The notes beneath the pieces are model-generated. The model was not told the origin of the DNA. It made no database searches and saw only the letters and a program-made list of their open reading frames with translations. From Siniperca chuatsi (lineage: Eukaryota; Chordata; Actinopteri; Centrarchiformes; Sinipercidae), in NCBI RefSeq assembly GCF_020085105.1, contig NC_058046.1, positions 19,452,175-19,516,174 of the forward strand: 64,000 nt of DNA, read 5' to 3'. Shown piece by piece: positions 21,901 to 34,702 of the stretch. The translations under genes and the position numbers were made by a program. Position 1 is the first letter of the stretch. Every line of letters begins with the position of its first letter.

Positions 21901-24900
21901 TCTGAGTAAACTCTCACCGACACTAGAGGAGGCTTTCTGATTTTTGCGGCTGGAAGAATACGACTTGTCTTTGGGGACAATCGGCTGGGGAGACTTCCGC
22001 GTCTGACACAACGTGAAATCCAGGAGCCAGAGAAACATGAAAAGACAACAAATAGACAAGAAATAAAAAAGAGGTACAAGAGTGAGAACCACTACAATAA
22101 AATATGATCTTTCTTTACTTTGTAACTGATCCCCAATCAATTTCACGTTTATGAATTACACACATCAGAGCAAAATAAACAGTGAGATCAAAATGCTGCA
22201 GTTTTGTCATTTTCTAATAATTTCAAGACCCACTGTGGCATAAGAAGAAAATGAAACAGTGAGGATGACACTGACAGAGCTGAAAACATACCCCTCTCTG
22301 GACCACATCTGTTTTTAGAGGTGTCGGTGTAACAATCACAGCATTGGCATGACCTGGGAAAGGGGCTGAGAGGGTGAACATTGACAGTAAGGCACTGCAG
22401 TGTTTATGTGCATTCATACGTGAACATCCATTAATGAGTTATCATTTTTGACATATGGGTCCCCCCTGCCTTTTTCCTCAGTGACTTTTCCATTTATGCA
22501 GGAAATAACCTCTGTAGTTAACATAACTCTGAACAGGTTTCATCTTTTTGAGCGTTTTAAATTGTATAATTTAATAGAAAACTGAATTGTACAAAGATAA
22601 CTTGTTCTATTAAAACAAAAGCAGGGGGTCCATTTCCTCTGCCGTCAGTTCTCCAATAAAGGCACAAAATCAGTGACATTATCAGTGGTACAATCCACAG
22701 TGACTCCGATATGCATTGAAAATTCATTGTAAATCAGTATGACAATATGAGTAAGAAAGGCTTGAGCGCTATCTTGTGGTAACTAAGTGTAAACAGCTCC
22801 ACTGCCAGATCAACAATGTTAAATGCAAAATTTCTCCAAATGCAGAATCAATATCTTGATCTTGAGATTAGAAACAACAGACCTGTGAGGATGAGGTGGG
22901 AGGGGGGGAGGGCGTTAGCAGGAGCAATCCTTTGCACGGGGCGGTTTTTGCTGGCACTGGATGACTGAAAGGGGCGAGGCAGGGCAAAAGTCTGAGGGTG
23001 CTGGACAGAAGTGGCAGGCAATGGAGCCAATGGTTGGAGTTGAGACGGAGGAGGTGGAGGTTGTGTGGATATGGCGCTATACTCTGAGCCGTGGCTGAAG
23101 GTGGTGGCTGCTTCACTGGATGTGACAGTAGAGGAGGCTGTGTGTGTAATCACAGATGGCACTACAGTCTCACCCAGCACTAAGGTGTTGTCCAAGGACG
23201 AGGGAACCATGGGTGTGGCAGAGGCCATGTCCTGACCTGGAAGGCACTGTGCAAGAGGATCGTGGGATAACGGCTGAGAGACTGAGGAAACTACCGCTTG
23301 ATCACTGGGCGCCGCCTGCCCAGGAAACAGAGGCATGTAGTTTTGTGCATAGGCAGCATCACCACCACCAGCACCAGTCTGGCTGATTTGACTGGTCATG
23401 GGAGAGGAGATGGGCAGGGGGCCAGGAGGGGAGATGTGGTTGCTTGTGAGTTGCATGGAGGACATTAACTGGGCCTGGCAAGGGATGACAAAAGAAAAGG
23501 GAACAAACAGACTTAGTCTTTGCTTCTAGTTCTATGTAAGTTCATATAGCTGGAAATGTTCTCTTTTCTGCTGGTTAAGATTTTGACAGTAAAAAGGCAA
23601 TCTTACTACCCATTCTAAACCTTTTATATGGTTTATTTATTTGTCAGCAATGACAATGTCAGAAGTGGATTCATTATTCATTTAAAAATTAAAGAATAAT
23701 TGACCTTTCTGGCTGCTCAATATTGACCCTGCAGCTTAATTTTCACAACTGCATCCAACTTGAACTTAAGTAAACACTAGTTTTCTTAATGCGACTGATT
23801 ATACACTAATGAAAACATACTTATAAATATTATATTCCATTTCTGCCAATAGCTCCTCCTAAATGTTACACACTGGACCTTTAAGTCCTAAGGATATACC
23901 TATATTGTTTTCAAGAGGGTTTATGGTACACAAATGAAGAATAGAATTTAAGATCCTTTTATTTGTTTAAAAACCTGTCCATGAACGTGCCCTTAACTAC
24001 ACTAACATGTTGCGAAAAAACGCCTTTGGCATGGCTCTGATACAGTTACTGTTATGTTTTGTATCTAAAAAAGTCAGACAGGGACTAATGGTAAAGCTGC
24101 ATTTATGGACCCAACTGAAAATCTGAAATATACTTTCACCAAAATACGGCTAAATAAATGACTTCTGAGGGAGCTTCAAGAAGGAAGACAGCATGAAAGA
24201 GAAGCTAAATATTTAGCCATATTTTGTGAGTTATTCTCAAAAAAATATTAACTTAATGTTAAGCAGTTTGAGCAGCAAGTCATGTATGAAAAGTGCTATG
24301 TAAATACAGTTTAGTAATATTATTATGTTACGTAGATTTTTTTGTGTAACTACATTAAACAGAAAGATGGTAGAAGATGTGGCAGAAATCCTTGTGAATT
24401 GACCAAAAAAAACTAAAAAAAGTCTTCAATCTAGGAAAAATAATACGGTCCTTGCACAAAGTCTCTTCGTAGTGGTGTGTGTTAGGGACTGTTTACCTGT
24501 GACTGAGAGCTGCTGCTGAGTAGAGGGGTGACAGATGATGCAGTGGGGGAAACAGAGGGGAAGGCGGTCTGACGGAGGCTGTGAAATAAGTCTGGAACAA
24601 GAGTCTCTATGTTAGCTAGAGGTTAGTAAAACCACACTACTGTTTGTGTTAGGCTAAGCCAACTGCTATAGCAGAGATACTAGAACATGTGCACTCGATT
24701 ATTATAAAGTGTGCACTGTTAGTGTGTGTGCAGTACTACTGGGTGGTGTCTTACTGCTACCTTGCAGAGGATCAAAAGAGTCCATGAAGTCCAGGTTGGG
24801 TTGTAAGGGGATGAGTCCTGGTTGGATCATGTCTGCATTCCCTGCATGAGCTGTGCAAGGTAAAGAGGCAGAGGTAGGGAGAGCATGGGGAAGACATCCA

Positions 24901-27900
24901 GTATTTTGACAGATACATAACATATTGCTGAGATCCAGCCTCAAGCAGCACTCATATCAGCTGTTACATAATTTAGCGATAATTATACAACCAAAAATGT
25001 AGAGAAAACAATGAACGAAAGACAAAAGTAGGAGTTTAGCTAAAAATCAATGTTAAATCAAGTATTAAGCGAGTAGGAAGATACTAAAAATTTAATTGTC
25101 TCTACTGATTTCATAAAATAGATAGCTGTTGATTTTCTCACCAATCTCCCTTGGATTGGGCCAGGCTATAGGCTGGTGTGAGGCCAACGTAGAGAATAAT
25201 GTGTCTGAAAACTCAGACATCAGAACATCCATGTCAAAGAGGGGGTCCATCTCCATAGGGGCAGGTGTTTCATTATGCTTACGAGACACACGGCGTGCTG
25301 CAGTCTCTTCATCCTGATAAAAGGAGACACGGAGCATGTCTGGAGAGACTTCCCCAAACAGCGATAGCTGCTCCTCTGGTCCCTTTCAGTATTCAAAATG
25401 CAACCATCAAGCCAGTTAATGAAAACACAAGCAGGCAGTGTTAAGTACAGCAAAAATGGGATGGCACTAAACTAATACTTTGTCTTCACACTTCATGCAC
25501 TACTCTAAAAAGAATTCATTTATATATATTTTTTGTCTGTCAGCAAATTTCATGCTAAATTAGGTGCAAGCAGTCAAAAGTACTTAGTTTGCATAGTCAA
25601 AGGTGATATGTTAGAAAGTATATAAATAATGTGAGGGTGACTGGGTTAGCATGGGTTAATTCCATCAGTATCAACATCTGGTTGAACAGATGCTGATAGC
25701 AATGTTCATGTTGATACTAACAGCACTTTGAAGGGCTGAGCATGAGGCATTTCTTCATACCTTAAGCAAGCTTGAGAGGTCTTCATCCTTGTGCTTCTGT
25801 AACTATAAAAGACTTAGTGAGTGCCACAGTAGTTAAATATTCATATTTATAAGCAGTCAAACAAACAGGATACATCTACGAAATGCCCAGTATCCCCCAG
25901 ACAAAAACAAATATTACAGTGTATTTATAGAATATTGAACAATACAGTACCCTTTTCTTAAAGTATGTTCTCCATTTGTGGTATTCTCTTATGACAATTT
26001 CAATTCTTCTTTTCCAGCATTTCCCATCTGTAGCAGTGGCCTGCAGAAGAAAGACGGAGATGGAAAATAAACCCATAAAGTCCATAACAAAACACACAGC
26101 ACAAAGAAAGGAAGTGACAAGGGAAACATAAAACAAAATGAAAGTGTTTGGGAGACATAAAATCATCCACAGGAGGATTTCGGTGACAAGAAACAACAGT
26201 CACTATTGCTGTTTGTACACCACATAATGATCACATTTTCCCTCAACTTTACCTCTGCAGGACGATGGACATCCATGTCTATATTTCCATCCAGGGGAGT
26301 CACAAAGTGACAAACAGGATTCTCCCTTTTCTCCACATCTGGGGGTAGAAAAACAACCTCAAAGTCACTCTCTGTTGAAATACGCAGTTCCCTTTTTCCC
26401 CCTCCCCCTCATACCGGTGAATTACATTTAGTATTTAAGAAAATAAATGAACATCTCATGGCACACATTACTTAAAAGTATAAAGATCACAAAAGTGGTT
26501 AAAGTGACTTCACTTCCTCACCAGCCATACTTTGTTGATTGATTTTGGGTCATAAACATAAAAGTGGCCATCACACATGGGTGTACAAGACATCCAAGAA
26601 GTGTCACAAAAGAATATTAATAATTACACAAAACATAAATCATTACACAACATTAAAGAATGTAGTTTATTGCACAGGTTTTCACTGACATCTCCAAATA
26701 TTTTCCTACTATAAGAAATTCTATTTCTTACATCATGTATGCGAACGGTAATAGCTCAGCTAATAGCTCATGAAAAGCTTGACCTAGTGTGCACTGTTGC
26801 TGTTAGTCATTGTCACAAAACTGCTCATGGCATGTAAACTAGGGCTGGGGCGATTCATCAACGTTATCGACGAATACGGCGATTTGCATATCGTGCGTAG
26901 GCGCGTCGCAATGTAGTATGGCTGCACCGGTCAATGCATGGATTACCCGGAGATCAAGCTGCAGCACAAAAACCTCCCTACAATCTCCCCTCGCTCTACC
27001 CCTCTGCATAGAAACAAACACAGAGAGAGTCTCCTGTTTATGTAGGCCTACTTATGCTGTTGTTTTGTAAAAGCTTGTCATTCACAACCACATTGGTTTC
27101 GATCGATTCGATAGGCGATGTCATTAACAACAAGCTTTTTGCGGCTCACCTGCTGCTGTGAAAACGGAATCGCAGGTGAAAAAATGTAAACTGGAGTTGT
27201 GTTTTTTGGTCAACTTTATAAAACATACTGCTGACAAAGAAAGTCAACAGTGCAGACAGATACGGGGAGAGAGAAACAGATGGGACAAGCCAGTGTGTGT
27301 GTGACCAGAGGTGTAGGTGTGCGCGTGTGAGTGTGGGGAAAAGAGAACTGAAGGGAAAAGCAAGGTGAGCAGATTAAAGTAGTTTGTGAGTAAACACTAA
27401 AATAAGGTGGAGAATTAAGAATAATTAAAATGGTGACATAATAAATAAGCTACTAGAAATAGGGCAATATATTAATGTGTTCTTTCAAATATTATATTTT
27501 TAATGCCCTGTAGTACATACAATTGTATATTACTATTTATTACTATGAAAAAATAATCTTTAGAATAATCGATAAATCAGTCGTTAGATTAATCGACTAA
27601 TCAAAGAAATAATCATTAGATTAATCAATTAAAAAAGTAATCGTTAGGTGCAGCCCTAATGTAAACAAACTGTTACTGCTGCAGAGAGTTGCAAAGACTG
27701 TGCCAATATTTATCTTTAAATCATAAAAAAATAGAACTCAGTAGTAGTGTTCATGATTTTACAGATAATGTTGCAAGTACTGTTAAGTGTAGGTTGTATT
27801 AAACATACACATGTGAACTGAGAGGAAAAATAAAGCCTAGTGACAAGCCTGAAAAAGGCAATATTACTGGGGCTATACCAGATCCTGATGTCTTCACACA

Positions 27901-30900
27901 TGCTGCAGCTTGATTTAAGAAGTGTTAAGTTCAAGTTACTTTAAACTAAATGCTAAACAGTCTACACTCTATGGAAAACAAATGAAAGAGATGGTGTGGA
28001 ACTCTTACACTGCATATACCAGGCTCTCCATATGGCGTTGTTGAGGCGGATCTTGTCTCTCCAAAGCAGTTTTAAACCTTTGAAGTTCTTCCATTTGGGA
28101 GATACCAACTTACCACTGAAAAGACATGAAAATTAACAGTGAAATAATTTCACAAGTGATATGAGACATGAGACACTCTATGTAACAAATGCAATGGCTT
28201 AACTCCACAAGTAGATCACCAATATCTCGACAAAAATTCAAACCCTCAGAGATCACAGTGCTCTCCTTTGTGTTCTAGCAGACGAAGCCATTTGCTGATA
28301 TTCTTGCTTGTACAGGATGAAAAACAAATTCCACAGACTTGCTCACTCAAAAATGCTCACTGTATCTTCTACCCATAATAACACAACACCTTAACTTGGA
28401 TTTGTTTTATCGTGCATCTATTCTGCTCAACTTTAATAACTTGACACCAGAAAGGAAGAAATGTTGTCTCTGTCTGTTCTTTTAAAATGTCACCTTACAA
28501 ACCTCATTTTGACATTAATACCGACGCTTGACAATGACCCCAAGCCTTAATGCCTAAGAGTGTAACACTGAGCAAACGTCCATCACTCCATAAAAGGTAA
28601 GAGAGCACCATTCGGTGACAGGAGTTACATGTCTGATGGACTGGCCTGAATTTGGCTTCTAATTTCCAATGCACTAGGCTCTGGAACAATGTGTCTATTT
28701 TACAAATAATTACAATATACAATAATTAAAAATAAGTACATTTTAAAATAACTTTGACCTAAAAAAAAAAAAAAAAAGGCTTGTTACTCATTGCCGACAG
28801 AAAGAGCTATTTGTCTTTTGCCACAAGAACAGAAAAAAGCTAAACTCTACCCTGAGAATCCAATTGTACAAATAATTTAAAAAGAAAAAAAGGTAAAAAA
28901 GGTACAGGTCACCTTGACCAACACTGAAAAGACTTCAAGGAATAAAGCAAGCAAAACAAACAAGAAGGAATCTGCCAAGGTCAAGCTCAAGTTAGAATGA
29001 TAATTACAAATGTGATATGGAGACAAGGAGTCAGATAAACCGAGACAGCACACATGTGCGCTACTAAATGTAAAACGGGGTGACATTGGAGGAATTCATT
29101 AGTGTGCACTGCTATGGCTACAGTATGTGAAATTCATGATTATAGCACATTACTGTAGCCGTGGACAGTCTGTTCACAATTTTGTTCTAAATTGAACAGA
29201 AAATAATAAACATCTAAGTTGCCCCATAATGCACAGAAACTTTGTGGTCTCACAAAGAATGCAGGTATGAAGTTCAACATCTAACTGAGTGTATTAATAC
29301 TACTGCACTATAACGGCAATACACACCAGCTTTTAAAAATGTTTTTCAAATGTCAAATGACATGACTAAAGTTTATGTTTCATTTTAACAAGACAGGAGA
29401 TAATGCTTATTTACAATCTGCTTTGACAGGGACATGTTTATCACAATCCAAAAGGGTTAGCTCACAGTTTCTCTCTTTCCATCCTTCCTGTCCTGTCTTT
29501 TTTACACTCTGTCCTTCCTGTTCAGTCTTTCCGATTTTTTTCCTATTGTCATTTGTGTGCTTACTTTCTGTATGATGAGTCCTTGGGAGTGGAAAAATCT
29601 GTTTCAATAAGTAGGTAAGTAGGTAGGTAGTCTAGCTTGGTGCAATGAAGAGAGCAGAGGCAGTATTATAGGGGAAAACTTTGCAGATCCACCAATGTTC
29701 TTGTTGTGAGTAAATGCTCTCTCATGTACATAAATACTCTTCACTTTTCCTTTTCAGATGAATGACAACAGCAGCACAGTAACTGGTAGTGCTTTACTGA
29801 TCTATAATTAGTCTTCCTGGTGAATCCAAGTTGGTGCCATTTGCAAAGTCAGAGGGAATCCTCTGAGCAGCTGGCTCTGCATCAAGTAACACTACAGCTG
29901 TAAACAGAGAACCATGGGTAACGTGAGCCTAGCAATGTCTAGCATGTCATTATTTCTTTTTACAATTTACCTCTTAATATCTTGTTACCGTCAACTTCAT
30001 TTAAACCCAGCTTATGTTTGCAACTTTTAGTTTGTGTCTTAACAATTACACTGCTTTTACATTGTCTTAAGCCTATAAACTTATCAACATTCGCTTAAAG
30101 GATGGCATAGTCTGGAGAATAAAGTCCAGCATATAAAACATTTATGACGTAAATAGGAAAATGGTGGCACAACAAGTGTTTAAGTGTTGTGATATTAGGT
30201 GGTAACATTATGATGAACCTATAATTGTTCTTTGTCCATGTGTAGTGCTGAAACTTCTCACTCTAGCAATGTAAGTCAAGTCCAATTTTGATTTTTGTTT
30301 AATAATTTTGTAAAAATTCAGATTACATTACAGACTAAATACTTTTTTATGCTGTTTGTTAGACTAAAGATTTGAGGACATCTGGTAACTCTTAATGGGT
30401 CACTTGTCAGTATTTGTGACATTTTGTAGACTAAATGTTAAATCCAAAATTAAATTGACTGATACTTAAAACAATTATTTCCAGAGGACCCGGCAGATTT
30501 AGTAATTTGATAATTGTGCAGACAGCCAGAGTAAAAAGAAAAAGTTAAAGAGTAAGTTTGGGATTTGTTTGACTGATCGCACTCTCTCTCTCTCCCAAAA
30601 TAATTTGGACTCTCTGGACTAAAATTATTAAAGTAGTTGGTTTTCACAGCGATAGTGACAGAGAGAGGCATTCCCCCCCACATGCACACACATTATAGCA
30701 ATTTGACGTTCCGTCTTGCTCAAGGACAACGAAAGGCGCCAAGAATCGTACCACCGACTCTGCTCTGCTGATCTGCTCTAGCACCTGACCCACAGCAGCT
30801 CAGCAAGAACAGTATGTAATCTATATGTCATGACGTTGACTGTCTTATTTAAAAATGACAGAACAAGTTTGGGCTGTTTCTGCCAGTATTCCCTTTTGGC

Positions 30901-32339
30901 ACTATCAAAACAAAAAACTATTAAAGAATGGTATCAGATCCATCTGACAAGATTTACGAGTTGCACAGCCCGTGGCAACTTGGGCAAGACACGCCAAAGC
31001 TCTCCTGGCAGCGTATTTTGAAAGATTACAGTTTGTTCCTGGTTTCCTATTGAATCGTTCAGTTAGAACAAAGATCTTTCTTTCACAAGCAATGAGAGCG
31101 TGATCTAAGTACATCAGGCCCTGTCCTCATAATATCTCAACACTAAACCAGTGGTGAAAAGTAACAAGTACATTTACTCAAGTAATGCACTGAAGTACAA
31201 ATTTGAGATGCTTTTACTTGAGTATTTCTATTTTGTACTACTTTATACTTATAATCCACTACATTTCAGAGGGAAATATTGTACTTTTTACTACACTACA
31301 TTTATTTGACTGGATTTTACAATAAATACATATCATAAGCGAGTCGTTAGCATTTCCCCTCTAAACTTCTCAGACGGGTTAATTCAAACAACTGAGGCTC
31401 AAAGAAGGAAAATCATCCAAAATGAAATATGAATATAAATGTGTGTGGCAGGACTTTTTTTCATACCCCATTAATCATCTCACAACCCCCCAGATTTATC
31501 TTGTGACCCTTAGGAGGGGGCTAAACTAACTGTTTAGGCCTATATGTTAAAACTGACTCTACCTTGATCAGCTATAACAGTAAAATGCTGCCAAAGCATT
31601 GATGCATTAGTAATGTAATAACGTCATACACAGTATAATAATATATCAGTCACGGGGACCATTTTTCTGCAGTTTATTTACCTTTTGCTGATAATATTTC
31701 TGTACTTTCGCATTTTAAGCAGAATCTTGAATGCAGGACCTTTACTTGTGATGGAGTATTTTGACTCTGTGGTATTGGTACTTTTGTTGTAAAATGGTCT
31801 GAACACTGCACCAAACTGACTACAAATCGTGAGTGGTCAAGCAGGAAGTTGCATGAAGAGGAGACTCGTGACTGCAATTTCACACCAGTCTCCCGTTGCC
31901 TGACTTCACTGATCTGGACATGATAACAGAGAGGTCAACATGCATATGGCGAAGAGCTAAAGTGAAAATGAATGTTCCCACGCGAATACAGGGTGGTGAG
32001 GTGTGTTGTAACTTACCTGTACGCAAGAGTCATACACTCAAAGAGTTTGGTAAGTGAAGCGTCTATGGAGAGGTGCGACATGCTCGCCTTGCCAAAATGA
32101 TAAGTCTGACAGGTCTGCTTGTTGACAGTGTCGAAGTCGTAGCCTTTCTTCGGGGGGTGCTCGCTGTGAGGCGAAGACACCATGAAGTGTCCACTGTGGA
32201 TGATCTGAGACTCCAGCCCGTCTGACCTCCTCAGCCCCAGGTGAGCCTCCTCCGGGTCCGAGTCGTCCTCCTGCTCCTGCTTAATGCTCGCCGGTGGGCG
32301 ACGGTAATTCTGCCGTAAAGACATCTCTCTAGTAGCCAT
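18970..32339 (-). CDS. mlxip: MLXIP (MondoA), bHLH-ZIP glucose-sensing transcription factor
   Basis: Seventeen exons on the minus strand: 32017-32339, 28009-28115, 26253-26338, 25951-26040, 25761-25802, 25142-25382, 24761-24850, 24497-24591, 22883-23474, 22292-22365, 21918-22002, 21725-21840, 21349-21456, 21099-21226, 20888-21011, 20089-20218 and 18970-19076. Every junction is in phase, giving 845 residues (human 919). Exons 1-7 encode the conserved Mondo region: IIHSGHFMVSSPH, the cytoplasmic-retention segment RDKIRLNNAIWRAW, and the transactivation-linked NADMIQPGLIPLQPNLDF. The large exon 9 is Pro/Ser/Gln-rich and poorly conserved. The bHLH starts at HISAEQKRR (exon 13), the zipper is LQQERQQMQEE with LREEIEELN (exon 14), and the dimerisation/cytoplasmic-localisation domain follows with TLQNWKFWI and FSIIIKPLFESFNGM. 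The protein pairs with MLX and drives TXNIP-type targets on glucose-6-phosphate rise. N-terminal sequence favours MLXIP over MLXIPL. Confidence 0.96.
23803..23882 (-). repeat. Fragment of a 'GGTCCAGTGTGTAA' MITE
   Basis: The end CTCCTCCTAAATGTTACACA followed by CTGGACCTTTAAG is the reverse complement of the left end of the fuller copy at 45115-45364. The shared part extends through CATACTTATAAATATTATAT. It lies in an MLXIP intron and has no coding content. Confidence 0.65.
26832..27666. mobile_element. Non-autonomous hAT-type element with perfect target duplication
   Basis: The element spans 26840-27658 (819 bp) with ends TAGGGCTG and CAGCCCTA. It is flanked on both sides by the identical octamer ATGTAAAC (26832-26839 and 27659-27666), the 8-bp duplication expected of hAT transposition. 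Subterminal runs rich in ATCGATTAATC-like words are typical of teleost hAT MITEs. The centre is unrelated to the smaller copy at 56701-57042. It has no transposase frame. It sits in MLXIP intron 2. Confidence 0.85.
31149..31820. mobile_element. MITE of the CAGTGGTGGAAAGTAACT type in MLXIP intron 1
   Basis: The left end CAGTGGTGAAAAGTAACAAG is followed by TACATTTACTCAAGTAAT and CCACTACATTTCAGAGGGAA. The right part has GTATTTTGACTCTGTGGTAT and decays near 31820. This is the same family as the copies at 15413-16034, 52345-52800, 61600-62381 and 63290-63730. It is non-coding. Confidence 0.7.
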
Positions 32340-32559
32340 GTCGGTAACTCACCAGACAAATAGCTAACGTTAGCCAGCAAGCTAGGACAATAAAAACTCC
32401 CTTTCATGAGGCTTGCCAACAGCGCTGGAAAACGCGGTTAAGGCTGACTGTTGGTTAAAGTTTATCAGCTTCGTGCTGTACAGTCCGACTCCTCGGTTCA
32501 CTCATTTTTAAACCTCGCTGTTGGTAATTAATGGCCCATGTTAACGTGTTGTTGTCTTG

Positions 32560-32700
32560 TTGAATAGTTGACGTAGAGTCGCAGGGACCAGCTGACAAAG
32601 AAATAGCTTGCAGGCTCCTCTGTCCGGAGCAGGAAGTTCCTGTGTTAACGCGTTTCTGATTGGTCGACGTCAGAGCCCCACCCACCAAAGAACTCAAAAT
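32560..32700 (-). promoter_or_regulatory. MLXIP promoter: inverted CCAAT box and CRE-like site
   Basis: On the minus strand a CCAAT box lies at 32659-32663 (ATTGG on plus) with a CRE-like CGACGTCA at 32665-32672. They sit about 320 bp upstream of the start codon at 32339 and the region has no TATA box. The palindrome-like TAGCTAACGTTAGC lies between promoter and start (near 32361). This layout suits a broadly expressed gene. Confidence 0.5.
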
Positions 32701-33213
32701 AAACCTGAAGCGACAGATCAACAGTCCTGTTTTAATGTTTCTAGAGCACAAAACACTTGTACTGGATGTGTGTCAAAGTTATCTAGGCTTCAAATGACTA
32801 CAGTAACGATTAATGTATAAGTCTTATTTGCTAAGAAATATATTTTTTCTTTTGCTTCTGAATGGAAACAAAAAGAAAAGTATTATCAGAGGGTCCCTGA
32901 TGTTTGAAAGTGTCCTCTTGTCTTTCTCTCTCCCTGTCCAAAATGTTAAATTAGTCCTCCTAAAAAATAAGGAAGAAAAAATTAATGGATGCAACTGATC
33001 TTTTTGCATGAAGTAATGAAAGTATTCCAATCCTTTAGTTAAGCAAAACCACAAAATACTCGGTCACAAGTACAGGTTCTGCATTAAAATTTTGACTTAA
33101 GTGAAAAGAAATATTAACAGCAAAATGTACCTTAAATATCAAAAGGCAAATTCTGTTCAATTTGTTCATCTGTAATTTTTCCTTACAAAATACATTTTAT
33201 ATGTAGTACAATA
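32701..33213. other. Gap between MLXIP promoter and Tc1 element
   Basis: No gene is visible. From about 33000 to 33130 there are words resembling the interior of the CAGTGGTGG-type MITE (AAAGTATTCCAATCCTTTAG, AAAATACTCGGTCACAAGTA), so a decayed copy may be present and may be cut by the Tc1 insertion at 33214. Confidence 0.4.
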
Positions 33214-34348
33214 CAGTGGTGTGAAAAAGTCTTGAATTCTTATTTTTTTGCATGTTTGTCACACTTAAATGTTTCAGATCATCAAACTAATTTAAATATT
33301 AGTCAAAGATAACACAAGTAAACACAAAGTGCAGTTTTTAAATGAAGGTTGTTATTATTAAGGGAAAACAAAATCCAAACCTACATGGCCCTGTGTGAAA
33401 AAGTGATTGTCCCACCTGTTAAAACATAACTTAACTGTGGTTTATCACACCAGAGTTCAATTTCTCTAGCCACACCCAGGCCTGATTACTGCCTCGCCTG
33501 TTCTCAATCAAGAAATCACTTAAATAGGACCTGCCTGACAAAATGATGTAGACCAAATCTTCAAAAAAAAAGCTAGACATCATGCCAAAATCCAAAGAAA
33601 TTCAGGAACAAATGAGAAAGAAAGTAATTGAGAGCTATCAGTCTGGAAAAAGTTATAAAGCCATTTCTGAAGCTTTGACGAAAACACGGAACAGTGGTGT
33701 ATCTTCCCAGGAGTGGCCGGCCAACCAAAAAGGACCTGGAAGACTTGCTGTGATAAATGGAAACATGAATTCTGCTGTCTACCAAAAACTCTTGAAGGAG
33801 AATGTCCGGCCATCTGTTCGTGACCTCAAGTTGAAGCGAACTTGGGTTCTGCAGCAGGAAAATGATCCAAAACACACCAGCAAGTTCACCTCTGAATGGC
33901 TGAAGAAGAACAAAATGAAGACTTTGGAGTGTCCTAGTCAAAGTCCAGACCTGAATCCTATTGAGACGCTGTGGCATGACCTTAAAAAGGCAGTTCATGC
34001 TCGAAAACCCTCCAATGGGGCTGAATTACAACAATTCTGCAAAGATGAGTGGGCCAAAATTCCTGCACAGCGCTGTAAAAGACTCATTGCAAGTTATTAC
34101 AAACGCTTGATTGCAGTTGTTGCTGCTAAGGGTGGCCCAACCAGTTATTAGGTTTAGGGGACAATCACTATTTCACACAGGGCCGTGTAGGTTTGGATTT
34201 TGTTTTCTCTTAATAACAACCTTCATTTAAAAACTGCATTTTGTGTTTACTTATCTTTGACTAATATTTAAATTTGTTTGATCTGAAACATTTAAGTGTG
34301 ACAAACAAATAAGAAGTCAGGAAGGGCAGACACTTTTGCACACCACTG
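33214..34348 (+). mobile_element. Tc1-like transposon, internally deleted
   Basis: The element runs from CAGTGGTGTGAAAAAGTC to a mirror end ...CACACCACTG and is flanked by TA on both sides (33212-33213 and 34349-34350), the Tc1/mariner target. Long inverted repeats of about 215 bp share CACACTTAAATGTTTC, CAAAGATAA and AACAACCTTCATTTAAA. At 1135 bp it is about 450-500 bp shorter than a complete Tc1 element, the loss being inside the transposase. Confidence 0.92.
33582..34151 (+). pseudogene. Tc1 transposase, 189-residue deletion derivative
   Basis: One open frame starts with the first helix-turn-helix (SYQSGKSYKAISEAL). It then jumps, near residue 33-50, to the C-terminal catalytic part: GPGRLAVINGNMNSAVYQKL, a QQENDPKHTSK motif with the second catalytic Asp, and SPDLNPIETLW with the third acidic residue. 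It ends AAKGGPTSY like other teleost Tc1 proteins. The usual length is about 340 residues. The second DNA-binding helix-turn-helix and the first catalytic Asp region are absent, so it cannot be an active transposase. The reading frame stays open across the deletion. Confidence 0.9.
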
Positions 34349-34374
34349 TATATATAATATATGTATACAACTGT

Positions 34375-34515
34375 ATATATATTTTTTTTATTCTATTCTA
34401 ATTTTAAATATTTGTATACATATGTTCCGTGTGTGTAGCATAAAGGGGTTTACAACTTTCATTTCATTGTGCCACCCTGTGTTGTAAAAGGTCAAAAAAA
34501 TGAACCTTAAATCTT
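34375..34515 (+). repeat. Dispersed repeat, copy 2 (LINE-tail-like)
   Basis: This is the second copy of the repeat at 9425-9580, sharing TTATTCTATTCTAATTTTAA, GTGTGTGTAGCATAAAGGG and TTTCATTTCATTGTGC, and ending in a TGAACCTTAAATCTTG tail. It starts about 25 bp right of the Tc1 element. Confidence 0.5.
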
Positions 34516-34702
34516 GTATGTGACAAAGCTGGACATGAGGATCTACCTTTTTAATATTTTTAGAGTTTTAATTCAAATACATAAAAATTCCAGTATCTCT
34601 GTGAGGGCATGTTTTGGAAAGAAACTTTTAAAAAGAGCAGGAGAGAGTCTGAGGTTCGTCACCAACACAACTCTTAGACTAGCAGACACTTTGTTGCTTT
34701 GA

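Noticed and set aside
33573-33998. 141-residue minus-strand open frame
   Set aside because: Antisense shadow of the Tc1 transposase.
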